Shown here in pieces: positions 38,101 through 50,100 of a stretch of DNA of 64,000 nucleotides. The position numbers and the translations under genes are program-made. The notes beneath the pieces were generated by a model. That model was not told the origin of the DNA. It ran no database searches and worked only from the letters and a program-made list of their open reading frames with translations. Location: assembly GCA_029706075.1 (NCBI GenBank), contig JAINUG010000005.1:6747001-6811000 (forward strand). Reading direction: 5' to 3'. This stretch comes from Aldrovandia affinis. Lineage: Eukaryota > Chordata > Actinopteri > Notacanthiformes > Halosauridae. Numbering within the stretch: position 1 is the stretch's first letter; each line of letters begins with the position of its first letter.

Positions 38101-41100
38101 CCAAGCATTTCCTTTTGAGTTTGTTTCCCAGTTCCAGGTTTGGGACCAGTGCATGCTTGCAAGTGTCCCTCTCTAATGAATGCTACTCCCCCTCTGTCTG
38201 ACAGGCATGGCTGACGATGAGATTCTCAGAGCTGAAATGGTCTCCCAGCTGTGCATGAATGACCGAACCCACAGCTCCCTTCTGGACCTCATATCCTTTC
38301 ACTGCCCTTTCTGCATTTTCCCTCAATGTGGAAATTGGTGGATTAATGTAATGTGGTTCAAACGTTTTCCCTCAGGGTTCAATTTACTATTTTAACGTGT
38401 CACCAGAAATGAATGGCAACAACATTAGGTCAAAGGGACCATACTGATCCAACAGGCGAAAAATTGTCAAAAGTCTGAAACTATGTTGCATTGACATGGC
38501 AAGAGCAGGCTACTTTGATCTCTCTACCTCTATAACTGCGCTTTGGTCAAAGAACATAAGAATACATAATGAAGAGAATGGGCCGTTCAGCCCATCTAGC
38601 CTCGTAATGTCCTAATCTAAAGGGCATCCAGTACTGTGTCAAGCCTCGACTTGAATAGCCCAAGTGTTTCTGCACAGTATTAATGCACATCTTGTAAGTC
38701 GCTCTGGATAAGAGCGTCTGCTAAATGCTTAAAATGTAAAATGCAAATGTTAAAAAAACTAAAAACGTCCTAATATCCATGCGGAATTTGCCTTTAACCA
38801 ATTTCCACCTGTGGCCTCTTGTTCAAATCAAATCAAATCAAAATTTGTAGAGCAATTTTCACAAATGCATTGTCACAAAATGCTTAACAGAAGGGAACCG
38901 AGGCCTAGACCCCCCCCAAAAGCAAGCCTAAAGCGACAGTGGCAAGGAAAAACTCCCTTGATAGGGAGAAACCAGACTAAAAGGGGGGGAGCCCATCCTC
39001 TTCTGGCCGGCACAGGGTGTGTCCAAAAAAGACCGTATCATGGTCAGTCCAAGGTGACTCAGGGCTAGCTGACTTTGTGGCTCCGAGTTAGGTAAGCCAA
39101 ATATGGGTGTGTTAGACTGCTACGCTACCCGCCGCTGCTTAGGATTACTTTTTGCATCTTGGGAAATTTTAATTTCAAACTGCCTTTTAGCTGCTCTTAT
39201 TTCCTTTTTAGTCTTAGCCCGTATATTACAATAATCGACCTTGTTTTCTCTGAGTTGTCCTTTTTATTTACTTATGTACAGCTTCTTTTGCCTCAAAATC
39301 CCCCGTAAAGATTTTGTCAACCACTGTGGAGACAGTTGTCTACTGTACATCTACAATAACCCTTTTAAATGTAGTGCATTTTTCATTCACAGTTCTGCAA
39401 TCTTGAGGTTTTACCCAATCTATATTGCTTAAATTCTTTCTCATTTTATTAAAGTCAGCTCATCTGTAGTAAAAAATTGCTTGCCAAAAAATATCAAAAG
39501 TAACTGAACTATTATCACTTGTCCCTCATGGTTCTACTACCTCTGAGCTGCCAATTCTGTCAGGTTTATTACACAAAACCAGATCCAGTATTGATTTCCC
39601 TCTCATAGGCTGAGTAAAAGACTGTACCAAAAAGCAGTCATTAACCACATCTAAAAACTCCTCTTCACATTTACCCTGGCCTGACACTACTTCCCAATTA
39701 ATAGAGGTGAATTGAAGTCGCCCCTTATTAACGTCTTTCCTTCCGCACAGGTTTGAAGAAACGTGACATCCCCCCCCTCCCCCATTAAATATAATTCAAG
39801 ATAAAACAACAAAATATGGTGCTTTAGGCTAAATGTACTCTCCACCATACTGGCCTTTTTCCTTAACAGTGCTTTCACATTCCTGAGAACCCAAACCCCA
39901 AGAGCGGGATAGTGCCGGGCAGCTGCAGTTTCGAGGAGATGTTGTCAGCTGTGGCTGATTTCAAGGCCCCTGTGTTTGAGCCCGGGGGTTCCATGCAGCA
40001 GGGAATGTACACTCCTAAAGGTAGGCCCAAAGGCCAGGGTCCTGGTGGAAGACCACATCTGTATAAAAGCTTTGCTAGACTGGGACTGTCCCTGTTTTAT
40101 TTAATCAAATAAAACAATTGCTTTTAATGGACTGTAGATGGCACTCCCGCACCACAGCAACCCGAGTCTGGAATTTTTCGTTTAACATAAAGAGAGCTGG
40201 ATAGATGCTATATTCTTTGTCTGAAGGCTGCACCTCTTAATTGGCAGTCCTCTCTCTTTCATGATGTCTGTTTCGCTATCTCTGGGCGACCACGTAATTG
40301 CCTTTGCATGTATTAATAGGGAATACAGACTCTAAGCATTTGGCTGTCACTCTAGCTCTTTGTCTCCCCTGAAGACACGAGTTACACATGGCATCACATT
40401 AGATCCACTTGGAAGCTCATATCCAATATACATCAAGCTTATTTTTGCTGCTTTCATTTGTGGAGTCAAGCATGAATTTATAACTGGGTCTTGTTAATAA
40501 ATATTTATTTATTAATATTTTATACACTTTAATTCCCATTGCTATACAAGATTAATAGGAGTCTCACGAGTTGTAATATAGCATTTATTTATTGTGGTCC
40601 AAACAGTGAAGTCGAAGATTATCCACTAATATGGTATGGAAATGTTCAATTGATACATTGATGCTTTTTGTCCAAATACCCCCCATGTTGTTCACAACTA
40701 CAACATCTGTCATCAGCCATTTCAGTAAGGTTTGACCTTTCATCAGCCATATGGGGGCAGTCTATAACCAAGTTCTGCAGCCAGATTCCAGCTCTCTCTT
40801 AGGAAATCTCATGTAATGTCGGCATGACTTCTTTTCCACTTTTATAATGCAGGGTTTTTTTCGGTTTATTTTTCAGCTGAAGTCTGGGAGAAGGAGTTTG
40901 ACCCCATCATGGTCATTCTCAGGACAGTTTACCGCCGAGACGTCCAGTCGGCGATGGACAGATACTCAGCATTGTGAGTGCTCACTTAAATCAACGGCTC
41001 CTCTTCCTGACTCTGCCAGGCCATTGTCAAACTGGCTCCTCTCACACAGCACATGTTTCCCTGTCATCACATCTATGAGTAAACATGGAAAATGTCTGTT

Positions 41101-44100
41101 AATTTAAGAGAGACTGAAATGCTGAGATGGGCTGCAAATTAGCCTCCAGTGGATTAGCATTTATTGTGCTGGTTTGCCAATGAGTTTAAACACCACTGTT
41201 CAGAGTGACTTGGACAACCCATTGTAACATGCCCCACTAAGACAGGCCTGTTTTTGCCCTGAGGGTCTTTAGGGAATCAGTGCTAACCCCTGTACTCGGA
41301 AAGGTGCAGGTGTAGGGACAAGATGGTGATATGGGGAACTTCCAATTAGTTAAGTGTCAAACGTAATCAATATTGTGCCACCTACCCCTAATGGACCTAG
41401 GTATTATTTCCATACTGAACAGAATCTAGAGGCATCTTCAGATAAATGTAGACGTTGGGGTGAGGTAGATAGCGCAAGGTTAATTTCCTGTGCATCTGTA
41501 AGATGTGAACTCACAAAATATGCAGAAATGTCTTCTCCTAGGCAGTTCTACTAGATAAAGCCATTGGGTGAGGCAGGAAGATTACTAGTGATGTTGTGTG
41601 TGCTCTCTTGTTTTGGGTGATCTCATGTAGTTTTTTTACCCCATACTAAGCAATTTCATTCCCCATCATTCTGTAAAGAAATGTAATGCTGTTCCTAAAG
41701 AATTTTAGGGTTGTCTCTGTGTTTTCGTTTTCATTGTCTTCATTGTTTTTATCATATATGGTGACATTAAGATTACCACTAAAACCTAGTTAGATTTGGT
41801 TGAAATATTGAAAAATATTTTGTTTGGGTAATTATAATTATTTAACAAAACCGCATTGGTTATTCATTGTCTAATATTGGGGTACATACACGACTGAGTA
41901 TATAAGGTTCAAAAAGGGAGGATTGTGCAGTGCCCTTATTTAAATGTTCTTTGTTGTGCCTGAGAATTGAGGGCTCTTGATTCCATTCATTTGTCGCTAT
42001 CGAGAAGATATTGTTTTGACAATCATGGCTTAACCACAGCACTTTGTCTATCTCAGTCTGAAACAGTCTGGGATCCATTCAGGAAATCCGTGGCCACCCT
42101 ACAAAGAGAGGACCCCACTCCACCCCTGCTACAGAGGCCTTGTCCAACTGCTGCACTGCAAGACATTGCATATCGTCATCTTCACCCTCCTATACAAGGT
42201 AAACCATCTTAGTGTTTGATTTATCTGACCGCATCAAGATGTCTTGTTGTTATTCGTGTACAGAAATGATTTCAATTCTTTATTATAAAGGTACGCTTGT
42301 GTGTACCTATTAGAAATGGGGCATTTTAAATAATAACAAATAACCTTGCTGAGCACTGTAACATGATGATTGTTAACAGTGATTGTGGAATTCAATTAAA
42401 TTTGACATGATTTGATTCAATGCGAGTTGAACCAATTAGGCAACTCAAAATACTGAAATTTTCAGTGTAATTGCACTTCAATAATGGATTAATAGTTGTA
42501 GCTAATAAGTATTATTATTTTTTTAACGTTAAATGATTTTCTTTGGCAAAACCTTTCTACTAAACATTGTAACAAAATGAGGAACACAAATGCAATGGGC
42601 ACACATGCACACAAAGAGCAGCAGGGATGATTTGGTTGGTAGAGAATTTGTTTTTGTCCAGTTGAATTTGAGTGCTGTGTTTTTCAGATTTCAATGGATC
42701 ATCAGAACATGTCCGAGCACGTGCTCTGCATGGTGCTGTACCTGATTGAGCTTGGCCTGGACAACCCTACGCAGGAGGAGGAGGAGGAGGAGGTATGCTT
42801 TTGATTAAACGTTGGCTCCACTTTAAAGAACAGCAGTCAAAGGCATTGATGGTCTATCCACTGTTTGTGTAGGTCTGACTCTTTAACAGTAAGAACAGTT
42901 ATGAATTGTGCTATTAAATATCCTGAGATCAAATATGTATATATATATTCTTTCGGAGGGTGGTGGGGGTTGTTAGATTAAACTCTTATGGAGTGTTCAT
43001 AGGGGCCACAGGTTTTTACTCCTTCTAGAATAAAGTCGAACCCTCTCATTCCCCCAAAAACTAGAATGTATGTGTGTGACACAGACACATCTTGACAGGT
43101 TTGGCAAACACAACATTTTCATTGGCAATACTACTGAGTTGCTGCCTTGCCCTCCTTAGATAAATAAAGGGTCTTTAGAGAGTGGCCTGGTGATGATGGG
43201 TGCTGATGCATCCTTCTGACAGTGTCATGTACCAATCTGGGCTGCAATCTGCGTGAGCCACAGATCAGTAGTGTCCACATAGACCAGCTTCCTCCATTTT
43301 TGTGTAGCCTGCAACGGTGTGTCCTCCATATTAACACCTCAGCACAATATTCCAATACATATTCTGAACATAGGAATGGACTTATTTTTGTCCAATGCAG
43401 GTTTTGAAGAGGTTTTGTATATACCTGGGCTATTCAAGTCCAGGTTAGATGCAGTACTAGATATTCTTTAGATTAGGACATGACGAGCCTAGATGGGCTG
43501 AATGGGCTCATCATTATGTATTCTTATGTTTTTATATACATCAGGATTGAACTATTTTTCTGTGGGTTTTAGCTGAGCTACCAGACCACCTTGTGCAGGT
43601 GCCATCAAGAATGATTTAACTGTGAAACAACATTCTTTGGATGAATTCAGAATTGGTATAATTTTGATGCTTGACCTATGCAGTGAGAGGCTAGCACGAG
43701 CCAGCAGTTGCATAACTTATTTGTTATTCAGATTGCACAATGGTTATGTAAGGGAGCCTGGAGGCAGGCTATTATTTCCTTTTCCTCTTTTCCGTTTCAA
43801 GATGTATTTATTTTTTGGGTCATATTCAAGAACAAACAAATCTGCTTGTCCCATTATCAGCCTTAATTAGATTTGTAAACTTTACAGCTTAATGGGATCT
43901 ATGATTTATGTCAAGGCTGAAAAAAATTATACAGTGAGTATAAAAAGTACTATTTTTCACATTTTCACATTTTATTTTCTTACTTCATGGAATCAAAGTA
44001 GATTTTTTGTCACTGATCAACACAAAATACTCATTTATAATGTGAAATAAACAAACTCTTTCTTAATTACTTACAAGTGAAACCATAAAATCTTCTCCAC

Positions 44101-47100
44101 TTGGTTTGAGAATCTCCCACGTGCCTTCTGGCAAACTCTAGCTAAGATTTCATGCGAGGTTTTTTCAACAATGGTTCTCTTTTTGCCACCCTCAAAATAC
44201 AGTTCTTAAATGATCATTTCATTTCTGACCCTGTGTGAAAAAGTAATTGCCCCCTTAGTTACTCAATCAACCAATTCACCAAATTTAGTTGATCATTGGA
44301 TTAAATTAGAGCAGACACACCCAGGCTTGATTACTGCCAGCCCTGTTGAATGTAAACATGACTTATATAGAACCTTACCATCAATGTGAAGTAGGCTACA
44401 AGGTCTCAACAAGCAGCACACTATGACGTGATCAAAAGAAATTCTGCAAGAGATGAGAAAAAAAGTTGTTGAGATATATCAGTCAGGAAAGGGCTACAAA
44501 GCCATTTCTAAGGCTCTGGGACTCCAGTGAACCACAGTGAGAGCCATTATCTCCAAATGGAGAAAACTTGGAACAGTGGTGAATCTTCCCAGGAGTGGCC
44601 GGCCTACCAAAATTCCTCCAAGGGCGCAGCGACGACTCATCCAGGAAGTCACAAAAAAACCCAGGACAACATCTAAAGAACTGCAGGCCTCTCTAGCCTC
44701 AGCGAAGGTCAGCGTTCATGATTCGACAATAAGAAAGAGACTGGGCAAAAATGTAATTTATGGGAGAGTTGCAAGGCGCAAACCACTGCTAAGTAAGAGA
44801 AACATGAGTGCTTGTCTCACATTTGCAAAAACACATTGATGACCCCCAAGGCTTTTGGGAGAATGTTCTGCGGACAGACGAGTCAAAAGTGGAACTTTTT
44901 GGAAGACACGGGTCCCGTTATGTCTGGCGTAAAGCAAACACAGCATTTCACAATAAGAACATCATACCAACAGTCAAACATGGTGGTGGTAGTGCGATGG
45001 GTGTGGGGATGCTTTGCTGCCTCAGGGCCTGGAAGACTTGTTATCATTGAAGGAACCATGAATTCTGCTCTCTACCAGAAAATTCTGAAGGAGAATGTCC
45101 AGTCATCAGTTTGTGATGTGAAGCTGAAGCGTAATTAGGTTATGCAGCAGGGCAATAAGCCAAAACACAAGAGCAAGTCCACCTCAGAATGGCTAAAAAA
45201 TTTCAGTTTTGGAGTGGCCTAGTCAATGTCCTGATTTGAACCCCATCGAGATGCTGTGGCAGGACCTTAAAAGAGCAGTTCATGCTAGAAAACCCTCCAA
45301 TGTTGCTGAATTATAACAATTCTGCAAAGAAGAGTGGGCCAAAATTCCTCCACAGCGATGTGAAAGACTGATCTCCAATTATAGGAAGCATTTGTTTGCA
45401 TTTGTTTGCAGTTGTTGCTGCTAAAGGTGGCGCAACCAGTTATTAAGTTCAGGGGGGCAATTACTTTTTCACACAGGGCGAGTTGGTGTTGGATAACTTT
45501 TTTCCTTCAATAAATGAAATGATCATTTAAAAACTGTATTTTGTGTTTACTCGGGTTCTCCTTGTCTTATATTACATTTTGTATGAAGATCTGAAACCAT
45601 TCGGTTTGACAAATATGCAAAAATAGAGGAAATCAGGAAAGGGGGCAAATACATTTTCACAGCACTGTATATGCCAGAATGAAAACACTGCAAACTACGT
45701 ATGTTTAATCAAATTAATATTTCTATCCAATAATCTAGCTAGCTAGCTGAATTCCTATCTGATTAACCTAGGTAGCAAGCTGATTTATGAGCTACCAATG
45801 ATCTTAATTAATAGCAGTTATGATCCTCCATTTTTACAAATTTCCCCTCCCTTTCATTTTTGATTGACTGGAAGTTGCTTCAACGTAGACTCGATTCAAA
45901 AATGTTTTGATGCTCGTCCAAGCTTCAAAGCAAGCAACACCACGCAAGCCAACGCCAGGGCTCTATTGAAAACCAATACCTTCCAGCGCATGCAATGCAT
46001 GCCTGAAGCACCATATGAACAAACCTTAAGTCACAGAGTGCCATCCAAAGTGTACCCTCCCCTCTGACGTGGTATGTCTCCATCACTCAGGAGCCCTGCA
46101 TTGAGGAACACTGTCATGACAGTTGGTTCCCCGGCACCAGCCTGCTGTCCAACCTGCACCACATCATCAACTTCGTGAGGGTGAGGGTGCCCGAGACTGC
46201 CCATGAGGTGAAGAGGGAGCCCCCTCCCAGCACCAGTGCGGACTCTTCCACCTTCGGACAGGTGAGATCCCCCCCCCAGTGCTGGAGGACCATATTTGGC
46301 GGGTGGATGGAAATACTTATGACATCACTTCCTGTACTGTACAGTAGCTCAGTTCCCTCTGTTCTCTTGATTCAGATACATTTAGTATTATTATTTGAAT
46401 CTTCATTGCCTCTTTATTTGTAACAATTCACAATGTCTCTGGAATTTAAAAAAACCCTTACTGCACACCTTGGGAGGGCCCTATGAAATCAGTCTTACCA
46501 TTTTCAATTTTCTGTTTTATTTTTTGCTGATTTACCTTTTGCTCTGTTTTAAAAATCACAATTTCCATTTTCTCAGTAAAAAAAGAAGACGACATTTTTA
46601 CGTTGAAAAAGAAAGAAAATATGACATTGTAATTTTGAGCTTTATTATAGACTACATATTAACAATGAAATCGAAAAACTGAACAATGACTAAACAAACC
46701 GAACCAATTTTCAAATATACATTTAAATTAAATGTATCTGTTCAGTTCATCTCCTGCACATGCCTAAACATTTAAACTTAAATGTATTGGTTTAAATTAT
46801 TCTGATTTCCATGCTGCATCCGCTTGTGGCAAGTAGTATGCAGGCTGCAGCGGCACCCTTCCTGCTTGTGGGGGACATATTGGGAAAACGGCATGATGTT
46901 GCGAGCTATCTAGTTTGCTACATCAGAGATCTCGCGTGTCTTTGTTTTTGTTCTAGCCATAGTTGCAATCTCTGAATTGTAACGAGCTGTTAATTGTTTT
47001 TAATTAGACACTTTTAATGTCTATTGAAGGATGATTTACCCTTGAAGACCATATTATGTCATAAATAGCTATGCATGCCATGAAGAATAAATGTCCCATA

Positions 47101-50100
47101 TTCACATCCTAGTCAGATCAACTAATGCTTTCATTTTCTGTAATATGCTATATGGCAAACTATTCCTTTAGAAAGTGGTTACATTTTTTAACTGTCAGGT
47201 GAAATCAGTGGCATCCTATTTATTGAAAGTGTGGACACCTGGTAAATTAAATGAAACCATTTGAAAATGAAGAATTCATTGACCGAGCAAATGACAGTGA
47301 CATGTTTTCAACAACCTTAATTGATCCAGGGATTGGCTGTAACAAAAACCAGCAATAGTGGGTCAACATGGTCAAAATTTGTCTACGTGATATGATGGTG
47401 GAATGCTATTGCTAAGTTGAGCTTTGAGGAACTCGCCACAGATGGGAATACTTGTTACCCTGTACTCAAGTCAAGTTAAAATTGCGGCTACCGGATCATA
47501 AGAACTTTGCATATTTTTCAGATAAAATAGCACAGTAAGGGCCCCCGAGTGGTGCAGCCGGTAAATACGCCTGTTCTAGGTGCAGACTGCCCACTGCAGC
47601 CTGGGTATGAGCCAGCCAGACTCTGGCCGGGAGTCCCGTTCGGGGTGGGGTGGTCCCGTCCATCCCCAGGAGGAGGGGGGAGGGGGAGGGAGGGGAGGGG
47701 GAGGGGGAAGAAGCGGCTGGAGTTTGTCACGTGACAGTAGCTCTGTGTGTGTCAGAGTTGCGGTTGACGGCTTAGCGAGTAACGTGGAATCGTGTATTGC
47801 AGAAATCTTAGGGCCCTTTTGTTTTATTCATTATTGTGTGCATCTATTGTTACCTCCTACTGCCATTTCTGATGCATATGGTTAAATGTGACCTTATTGT
47901 ATTTGAATTTGAAGTTAAACTTCTTTGTTTGCTGGGAAGTGAAAAATGGTATCTTTGTCCTTAAAGCATATCTGTTTGTTGCCTCTCTCAGAGTTCCAGA
48001 CGTCTGACTGGGAATTGGCGAGAGGTAGCTGTTTGCGTATGAATCTTTCAGCGTTATTAATATTTAGGTGGAGAGGAATTGGGTGCCTTGTTCAAGGGCT
48101 GACAGTGTGTTCTGCAACTTTGTGGTGTATTTAGGCCTATGGGATCATTTTTGGCCCAAAAATGTGCATGGCTGCCTTGGTTTGTGTACTGTTAAATACT
48201 CTCTGATGGTGTGTCCTTCTCAACCGTTCAAACTAACTAACTTAATCTGACTCTGTGATCACATTCGTTAACAGCATGAAGACTGATTGCCAACATTTCT
48301 TGGAGTCTGTTGTGCATTGTTTGTTTAACAATGTCTAGTTACTAAGTACCATGTCAGGCATTGTGCTGTGCCATCTTTCCCTATTTACTCTATAGCAGAT
48401 TAACCTTTAAATATGGAATGAAGTTGCACATTTGAAGTCTTTTAATCATCATGACAATATAATACAACTATAAAAGATTTGGCAATATGTGTGTATGTGC
48501 CAATAAAGCAAAACTTTATTATAATAGTCTGAATTACAATACATTACCAAGCCCTATTCTGTAAATCTCTATACACATGTATAACCAAAAGGCTGCTTCA
48601 GTACTTCCTCTCTCTATTTGTTCATCCATCCATCCGTCCATCCCTTCATCCAGCTGATGATGTCACTAACGCATAACATTTGCAAGGCTATTATAGTTGT
48701 CTGAATTCCAATACTTTACCAAGTCACATACTGTAAATCTCTATACACATGTATATCCAAAAAGCTACCTTAGTCCTTCTTCTCGCCATCTGTCCATCCA
48801 TCCATCGCTTCATCCCTCCCTCCGAACTAATGAATAGCATGGCTATTATAATACTCCAAAATACAGTACTGTTACCAAAACAAATACTGTCAATCTGAGT
48901 AAAACGTATGTAAAAAGCTACCTCAGTCCTTCCTCTTTCTCCCTTTCCATCCATCCATCCAGCTGATGATATCATTAAAGCTTTACTACTGCTTGGTTAC
49001 TACAATACTTTAAATTACAACTTCTACAAGCTAAATATTCGATATCTCTATACACAGGTATAACCACTAAGCTACCCTACTATATCCTCTCTCTATCTGT
49101 CTATCCATCCATCCATCTATCCCTTCATCCTTCCATCCAAGCTGATGATGTAGTTTATAACATACTGTTGCCAGGCTATCATAATTGTCAGACGTTTTAA
49201 GTATTGAATTAAAACAAAGTATTATAATATTAAATGTATTATGAAAAAACATAAAACACTCTCCATACTGCCATTTCTAAGCTTTTAAAATTCCCAAATA
49301 AAAAAATCTTTCAGATTCTATACAGATATCTGTGGATGGATCAATTTTGTAAAAGCGATATGGAACTCGAACCCACGCTATATCATGAATAACACCCCAT
49401 AGCCGTGCCAATATTCATGACATCACAAGGGTTCGAGCTCCATATTACTTAATTACAGCACATTGACAGGGCAGCTGTTATTAGTGTTAGGAAGAGAAAT
49501 CATTGGAGTCTTGGGGTATGGAAGTGAAGGGCAAGAGTGTTCTCAACACACATAACAATTCTTACCAGGCCTGAGGAAACAATAATAAGAATGTATTGGC
49601 CCCCAGATCATCGCGTTATTCAATGAGCTCAATGTTGACCTGGAGCCAGACACAGAATGGAGCCATGTCATCCCTGGAGCCACCAAACTACTTGCCACGC
49701 TGCATTTCATGGCCTCTAGCTCATTTCAGCAGACAGTGTTGAATGCAGCTGGTATTTTGCAAGTCAAATATTCCGAGGCACTGACCTTGATCCTGAGAGC
49801 AATAATGCATCGGGTCTTCTAATACATCAGAGACCAATACCGTTGACTTTGTCGGAAATGGTCTCCTACAGTTTTTTTCTTTTAGCAGGAATGAAACGGC
49901 ATTCTTTTAATTAGGCCAAATGATTCTCCGTCTCCTCTAACAAGACTCCTGATTATGCGGCTGTGTTAATCGACATAATTAGTATTTGTGAATGCCACAC
50001 TAAATAGAAAACGTGCAACTTGTCGCTGTCCTTAGTAAACCTGCTCCTAAAAGTAAGGTGTAAAATATATCAGGTGTGTTTTGACAAGAGACAATACAAG

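Larger units (their letters stand above)
38291..39878 (+). other. UBR3: U12-type AT-AC intron of UBR3 (intron 17)
   Basis: The donor after ...CTG GAC CTC is atatccttt, the exact U12 AT-AC donor consensus. The branch-point word ttccttaac is at 39859-39867, with the branch A 12 nt before the terminal AC. The acceptor is ctttcac. The next exon starts ATT CCT GAG AAC, giving the family sequence [14 protein letters not shown] in frame. No GT-AG alternative keeps this frame. The 1,588-bp intron contains L2-like LINE pieces at 38550-38745 and 39140-39775. Confidence 0.92.
42793..46090 (+). other. UBR3 intron 21, 3.3 kb
   Basis: It contains an L2-like fragment (43415-43530) and the Tc1 composite at 43931-45670. 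The remaining sequence (42793-43400, 43540-43920 and 45680-46090) shows no features. Confidence 0.75.

Noticed and set aside
48600-49140. CRISPR-like array
   Set aside because: The repeats are long, diverged and contain microsatellites, and the DNA is clearly vertebrate.
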